DNA of 19,362 nt, from NCBI GenBank assembly GCA_016296945.1, contig JAEDHQ010000029.1, positions 1-19,362 on the forward strand, read 5' to 3'. Under the pieces are notes generated by a model, which was not told the DNA's origin, ran no database searches, and saw only the letters and a list, made by a program, of their open reading frames with translations. Of the stretch, positions 15,449-19,362 are shown piece after piece. This DNA comes from Bacilli bacterium. Its GTDB lineage: Bacteria; Bacillota_I; Bacilli_A; ML615J-28; CAG-698. The position numbers and the translations under genes are program-made. The first letter of the stretch is position 1; every line of letters starts with the position of its first letter.

Positions 15449-15489
15449 TATATTATGCCCCAAATTTAAAAGTTATCATTAAAATGATA
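15424..15489. promoter_or_regulatory. Two-copy candidate operator of the toxin-antitoxin promoter
   Basis: TATCATTAAAATG occurs at 15424-15436, covering the edge of the -10 box and the spacer. It recurs at 15474-15486, upstream of the -35 box. The upstream copy extends to a near-perfect palindrome, TATCATTAAAATGATA (15474-15489). The copies are exactly 50 bases apart, close to five helical turns. The obvious binder is the HTH protein of the same operon (inference). Confidence 0.55.
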
Positions 15490-15500
15490 TAAAAATTTGC

Positions 15501-15536
15501 AAAAGAAAAAGAACTCAGATGGAATATCTAAGTTCT
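15501..15536 (-). terminator. Rho-independent terminator after the GDPD operon
   Basis: On the minus strand, AGAACTTAGAT and ATCTGAGTTCT (15526-15536 and 15510-15520) form an 11-bp stem with one G-U pair and a five-base loop. TTTTTCTTTT follows (15501-15510). It lies inside the right-hand inverted repeat, about 100 bases after the GDPD stop, and insulates the cassette promoter from upstream transcription. Confidence 0.8.
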
Positions 15537-15589
15537 AATTTTCTTTTGACCGTTTGAAAGTGCAATTTCCTATAAATTTTTAATGTTTC

Positions 15590-15640
15590 AAAAAATCCCT
15601 TACAGGAAAACCCTTAACTAGTTCTTGTTCTTTTTTATTT
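15590..15640 (-). repeat. Right inverted repeat of the cassette
   Basis: On the minus strand it reads AAATAAAAAA, an extra GAAC block, AAGAACTAG (15618-15626) and, 15 bases on, TAAGGGATTTTTT (15590-15602). These blocks match the left repeat in order and orientation toward the cassette. Its outermost bases overlap the last codons of the GDPD gene, supplying the final Lys codon and the TAA stop. Confidence 0.55.
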
Positions 15641-16369
15641 CATTTTTCCATCTCTAATATTTATTGCAATATCAGGATAATTCGTCACAATCCCATCAAC
15701 TTTAGCTTTAAAAAGCATTCTTTTCATAATCTTTTCATCATTAACTGTCCAAGCTAAAACTGCCTTTTTTAAGAGATGCATTCGTTGAACATACCATAAT
15801 CTTACTAGTTGATAATTAGGAGAAACTGCATCACATTTAGAACGACGAACTTTTGCTTTCGGAAACAATTCCGCAAGACGACTAAAAAATCCATATTTTG
15901 GAAATTCAGCTCCAATTAGCAAGATTACATAGATATTTGGATCTAATTCTTTTATTGTTCGAATTGTTTTTTCAGAGAATGAACGAATATTGAATTCATC
16001 ATATGATAAAACACTATTAATCATTTTGACTATTTCTTCTTCATATCCTTCTTCTTTAATTTCAATATCTAATAAGATTTTCCCTTTGTATTCATTTAAT
16101 ACATCAATTAATAAAGGTACTAAAAAACCTTTTTCTTCTGTTTTAGCTAATAAATCATGATAATTCCAGTCATTAATATGAACTCCTTCAAAAGTTGGAT
16201 CATGAAAAACAACAATTAGGTTATCTTTAGTTTTTCTTATATCTAACTCAATAGCATCACTTTTTAATTCCACTGCCTTATCAAATGCTTTAATCGTGTT
16301 TTGATGCTCATAGCCACTTGCTCCACGATGAGCTTGTACTACTTGTTTATCAAAATGTAATATTTTCAT
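15635..16369 (-). CDS. Glycerophosphodiester phosphodiesterase
   Basis: This 244-residue enzyme hydrolyses glycerophosphodiesters from phospholipid turnover to glycerol-3-phosphate and an alcohol. Catalytic and metal residues are visible: His14 and Arg15 (AHRGAS), Glu41 and Asp43 (IELDI), His56 (FHD) and Glu103 (DIEIKEE). The usual PENT reads HQNT (22-25). VTNYPDIA near the C-terminus is typical of the family. There is no signal peptide, so it is probably cytoplasmic, like UgpQ-type enzymes. GAGGAGAG precedes the ATG, 31 bases after the CHAP lipoprotein gene. The final Lys codon and stop fall in the right inverted repeat of the adjoining cassette, so the extreme C-terminus may have been altered by its insertion; all catalytic parts are intact. 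Confidence 0.92.
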   Translation of the reverse strand: MKILHFDKQVVQAHRGASGYEHQNTIKAFDKAVELKSDAIELDIRKTKDNLIVVFHDPTFEGVHINDWNYHDLLAKTEEKGFLVPLLIDVLNEYKGKILLDIEIKEEGYEEEIVKMINSVLSYDEFNIRSFSEKTIRTIKELDPNIYVILLIGAEFPKYGFFSRLAELFPKAKVRRSKCDAVSPNYQLVRLWYVQRMHLLKKAVLAWTVNDEKIMKRMLFKAKVDGIVTNYPDIAINIRDGKMK

Positions 16370-16400
16370 ATTTTATTTCTCTCCTCAAATAAAACTATTA

Positions 16401-18695
16401 TTATGTAGTTGATGAACCGCCACCATCAGTTGATCCGCCAATGTCACCGCCACTAACTTCGCCATTATATTCTGGATAGTTTGGGATTCCATAACCGGTG
16501 ATTGTACTGTGATTTAAATCATAACTACGTTTTGCACACATGTTAGAAGTATTTCCTTCAATCGTATAAACTCTGCCGCCAACACAATTAATTACAATAC
16601 CTGTATGACTTGCCCCATTGCTTAAGAAGAAAATAATATCACCAGCTTTAGGTGTATAACTTTCTTTGTATCCAAAACGTCCATTATCCACAAACCATTT
16701 CATTCCTGCTGAACATCCACAATATTTTAAAATTACATCAGTACCAATTCCTGCTTGATAAGCACACCATGAAACAAACATTGCACACCATGGTTCATTA
16801 GGCAATCCATACCAATCACCATATTTAGTATCATTATTAGCCCCTTCTCGATAGCCAATTTGACTTTCTGCAACCTTAATTAATCGATCAATGTAATTAA
16901 CATTAGGGATCCCATATATATTAATATATAATCTACCAAAAACTTCTTTGTTATTTGGATTCATGGCAATTAAATATGCGGAACCTTCTTTAATACAAAT
17001 GATACGTCCATCTTCATATACATTTAAAATAGTATCATCACTAGTTATCCATTTATATTTATTAACATCAGTTACACCATCAATCTTAACATAAGTCATT
17101 TCACCAGCATGAATATAACCATCAAAATCATCAATTGTCAGCACTAATGGTCCTTCAGTAATTACCCCATTACTATCTAATTTAGTAGATGTCTTAACAA
17201 CATTAACTTCAATAGTACTTGAAATATATTCATTATTCTTCGCAGTCACTTTAATCGTTGCAACGCCTAATGATTTACCTTCTACAAACCACTCACCATC
17301 AACAGTTGCAATTAAACTTGATAATAAAACTTGAACCTTATAATCACTTAAATCAGTGTATTCTAGCTCTTTTAAGTTATCAATTATTAAGCGAGTTTTT
17401 CCGCCTACTAAGATGTTCTCAGAGGCTAATTTCAGCTCTGGTTGTAGAGGAACTACAACAAGATCAATTGTGCTATAAACGCTTGGATCATTTAGTAAAG
17501 AAACCTTAACAGTAACTTCACCAATCTTTTGAGCGGTTACCAACTTACCATCAAATGTTACAATTGTTGGGTCATTTGCTTCAAACTTTAGATCTTCCAC
17601 ATCATAATTACTAACATCAATTCTTGATGTAGACCCAATCATAATTTGATTATTATCAATTGATAATTGAGGAAGTAAATCAAAAATTGTAATCTCAATT
17701 TCATCATATATTTCTTCAAATCCCTTTACTGATACTTTAATAGTGGTTGTGCCTGCTTTTAAAGCCTTAAAACCATTGTTATATTCAATAAATGATTCAT
17801 CATATTCTAGTTCTAAATCGTCAAAATTATCATAATTCATATCACTTAAAACAAAGGCTTTACCGACAACAACATGTTGTGTTTCTAAGAATAACGCAGG
17901 GCTCTTAGGAAAAATTGTTAAGGTAATTACTCCAAAAATATTAGGATTAGCCTTTAATGTGCAAGTAATAACAACAGTGCCACACTTCTTAGCCGCAACA
18001 TACCCATCAGGATCAATTGATACTAGTTCATCATTAGAGGCAGTAATTTCAAATTCACTTAAATCATCATAACCATCGATTGAAAGCTCTGTATCATAAT
18101 CAACAAATAATTTATCAACATCACATGTAACTACTAATGTTGGATTATTTTCCATTTCCCACTTAGCAATTAATTCATAACTTTGATTTTCAATCCTCTC
18201 TACTTTCCTACCTTCTTGATACCAACCTAAAAATTTATAACCATTTTTTGTGGGAACTGGAAGGACTACTTCTTCATTTTCTTTAAATGAAGTAATTAAA
18301 TTATCACAAACTCCTCCATTTAGATTATAAGTGATTGTATATGTTTTTTCTTCATCAGATACAACTTTTTTAGCTAAAACAACAACTTGAAATTTACATG
18401 ATTCTGATACTTGATTAACAGTAATAGTAGCTTCTAAAGTGACAGAAACATTGCTTTCTTGTTGATTTACTTTTCCTTCATTTGATAATACATCATGATT
18501 AGAAGATTCCCAAACAATTGTGGCAGTAATATCTTCTAAAGTAATGTTTGTAGGTAACTCAAAATCTTCGCTTACTTCACTAGGTATCTCTAAAGCATTG
18601 ATTACTTTTTTGATTGTAAAAGAATCATCATTAACTTGACACCCAACGAAGAACAGACTAAAAACAAAAAAAACAGTTACTAAAATTTTCTTCAT
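16401..18695 (-). CDS. Multi-Ig CHAP-domain lipoprotein, probable wall hydrolase
   Basis: This is a 764-residue surface protein. A type II signal peptide ends in the lipobox FVGC, with Cys19 as the expected lipidation site. A bacterial Ig-like (atrophied Big) segment covers about 27-108. One Listeria-Bacteroides (InlB B-type) repeat follows at about 118-180 (YTITYNLNGG...GYKFLGWY). Several Big_2-like modules, each about 75-80 residues, run from about 185 to 595. The C-terminus is a CHAP amidase/peptidase domain at about 603-740 with Cys637 (WCAMFVSWC), His697 (SHTGIV) and Glu713-Asn715 (EGN). It should cleave peptidoglycan amide bonds from the membrane side, with the Ig stack as a spacer. A Gly/Ser tail ends the protein. 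GAGGAG precedes the ATG. The wall bond cut is not predictable here. Confidence 0.87.
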   Translation of the reverse strand: MKKILVTVFFVFSLFFVGCQVNDDSFTIKKVINALEIPSEVSEDFELPTNITLEDITATIVWESSNHDVLSNEGKVNQQESNVSVTLEATITVNQVSESCKFQVVVLAKKVVSDEEKTYTITYNLNGGVCDNLITSFKENEEVVLPVPTKNGYKFLGWYQEGRKVERIENQSYELIAKWEMENNPTLVVTCDVDKLFVDYDTELSIDGYDDLSEFEITASNDELVSIDPDGYVAAKKCGTVVITCTLKANPNIFGVITLTIFPKSPALFLETQHVVVGKAFVLSDMNYDNFDDLELEYDESFIEYNNGFKALKAGTTTIKVSVKGFEEIYDEIEITIFDLLPQLSIDNNQIMIGSTSRIDVSNYDVEDLKFEANDPTIVTFDGKLVTAQKIGEVTVKVSLLNDPSVYSTIDLVVVPLQPELKLASENILVGGKTRLIIDNLKELEYTDLSDYKVQVLLSSLIATVDGEWFVEGKSLGVATIKVTAKNNEYISSTIEVNVVKTSTKLDSNGVITEGPLVLTIDDFDGYIHAGEMTYVKIDGVTDVNKYKWITSDDTILNVYEDGRIICIKEGSAYLIAMNPNNKEVFGRLYINIYGIPNVNYIDRLIKVAESQIGYREGANNDTKYGDWYGLPNEPWCAMFVSWCAYQAGIGTDVILKYCGCSAGMKWFVDNGRFGYKESYTPKAGDIIFFLSNGASHTGIVINCVGGRVYTIEGNTSNMCAKRSYDLNHSTITGYGIPNYPEYNGEVSGGDIGGSTDGGGSSTT

Positions 18696-18728
18696 ACTTT
18701 ACTCCTCTAATTAAATTTGTAAATTTCT

Positions 18729-19262
18729 TTATTTCCAAAATCGATATTTTTTTACTTTTCCTTGTAAAACACTGCGAAAACCTAAGCGATCAAAGTTTTC
18801 AGAAAACCCATTAATATTAACAACAAATGCACTACTTGAACTAACAAATAAGAAAATATTTTCTTCTGTCTCAACTACTTTTAGATCTGTATAACGATAA
18901 TAAGCATCATTACTATTACTCTTATAATTCAAAACTACTTTGAAACCATCATCATAAAAGAAATAATTATAGATAGAATTATTATATATTTCTTGATACT
19001 TTTTATAAATTGATTTAGTTCGCAATGACGATACTAAAACCATACATCCTGGAAAAAATATCATAAAGAATCCAAAGATAATAGCGATTAAATAATTGTT
19101 TATAACTAATCCATATATAGTTAATATTAATGCTACAATTTCATAAAGACCAATGATTGGTAAAATCCTTAAGATAAAAATAATTTTATTAAGTTCCTTG
19201 TTTTCTTTTTCTAAAATTTTTGAATTGTTGGTAAATAATTGTTCTTCATTTAGTTTTTTCAT
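18729..19262 (-). CDS. Small membrane protein with YcxB-like C-terminal domain
   Basis: This is a 177-residue protein. A charged N-terminal stretch (1-25, KLNEEQLF...EKENKEL) precedes two membrane segments at about 27-52 and 55-78. A soluble C-terminal part contains YRYTDLKVVETEENIFLFVSSSSAFVVNINGF (about 122-153), whose pattern resembles the YcxB-like domain. The function of that group is unknown to me. It is the first gene of the operon with the CHAP lipoprotein (33-base gap) and the GDPD. AAGGA lies upstream of the ATG, and a good promoter precedes it. An envelope role is suggested only by the neighbours. Confidence 0.6.
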   Translation of the reverse strand: MKKLNEEQLFTNNSKILEKENKELNKIIFILRILPIIGLYEIVALILTIYGLVINNYLIAIIFGFFMIFFPGCMVLVSSLRTKSIYKKYQEIYNNSIYNYFFYDDGFKVVLNYKSNSNDAYYRYTDLKVVETEENIFLFVSSSSAFVVNINGFSENFDRLGFRSVLQGKVKKYRFWK

Positions 19263-19307
19263 TGTTTTAATCCTTAAAAATATTACTTGATTATTTATGT
19301 TTAATTA

Positions 19308-19336
19308 ATTATATCATACATTCAATATAATTCCAA
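19308..19336 (-). promoter_or_regulatory. Promoter of the YcxB-like/CHAP/GDPD operon
   Basis: Minus-strand TTGGAA (19331-19336), a 17-base spacer and TATAAT (19308-19313), about 45 bases before the first ATG of the operon. Confidence 0.65.
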
Positions 19337-19362
19337 TAAAGTTATTTTTGTTTAAGTAAAAA

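Larger units (their letters stand above)
13930..15645. mobile_element. Putative inserted toxin-antitoxin cassette with inverted ends
   Basis: Two overlapping genes, less A+T-rich than their neighbours, sit between inverted repeats at 13935-13983 and 15590-15640. CATTT occurs directly outside both repeats (13930-13934 and 15641-15645), which could be a 5-bp target-site duplication. There is no transposase or recombinase gene inside. If mobile, the unit is non-autonomous. The repeat match is imperfect and the direct repeat is short, so the mobile interpretation is inference. Confidence 0.4.

Overview
The window is 19.4 kb of strongly A+T-rich DNA in which every credible gene lies on the minus strand, so transcription runs from high to low coordinates. 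Base composition, strong GGAGG-type ribosome binding sites, TTGACA/TATAAT promoters and U-tract hairpin terminators point to a low-GC Bacillota. A gut-type Bacilli lineage (Erysipelotrichales/RF39-like) fits best, but the species cannot be read from the sequence. TGA is used as a stop codon, for example in the ADP-ribosyltransferase-like gene, which argues against the Mycoplasma code. A lipid-anchored CHAP-domain protein suggests that the cell has a peptidoglycan wall.

Layout in transcription order, right to left. (1) 19336-15635: an operon of a YcxB-like membrane protein, a multi-Ig CHAP lipoprotein and a glycerophosphodiester phosphodiesterase, all concerned with the envelope. (2) 15640-13935: a foreign-looking two-gene cassette with a DUF3990/ADP-ribosyltransferase-like protein (probable toxin) overlapping an HTH protein (probable antitoxin and autorepressor). 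It has its own strong promoter with two copies of a candidate operator. It is bounded by imperfect inverted repeats, by a possible 5-bp target duplication, and on one side by a multi-hairpin element. (3) 13805-11172: an operon of an ABC-F ATPase (Uup/YfmR type) and a xylose-isomerase-like TIM-barrel protein. (4) 11066-10127: a DegV/FakB-like fatty-acid-binding protein with promoter and terminator. (5) 10100-3450: four tightly spaced genes, namely a U32-family protein (probable RNA hydroxylation factor), a condensation-fold acyltransferase, a six-TM zinc-ribbon DUF6320-like protein and a membrane-anchored Ig/ComEC-type metallo-beta-lactamase protein. (6) 3417-1235: an EF-G-like GTPase (EF-G2 type) with its own promoter and terminator. 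(7) 1205-969: a start-less open frame that looks like a gene remnant. (8) 925-71: an RluA-family pseudouridine synthase.

Most of the window is ordinary housekeeping: translation and RNA modification (RluA, EF-G2, ABC-F, U32), lipid handling (DegV, acyltransferase, GDPD) and envelope or secreted proteins. The toxin-antitoxin-like cassette with structured inverted ends is the most unusual element. It looks like a compact inserted module with no transposase or recombinase of its own.
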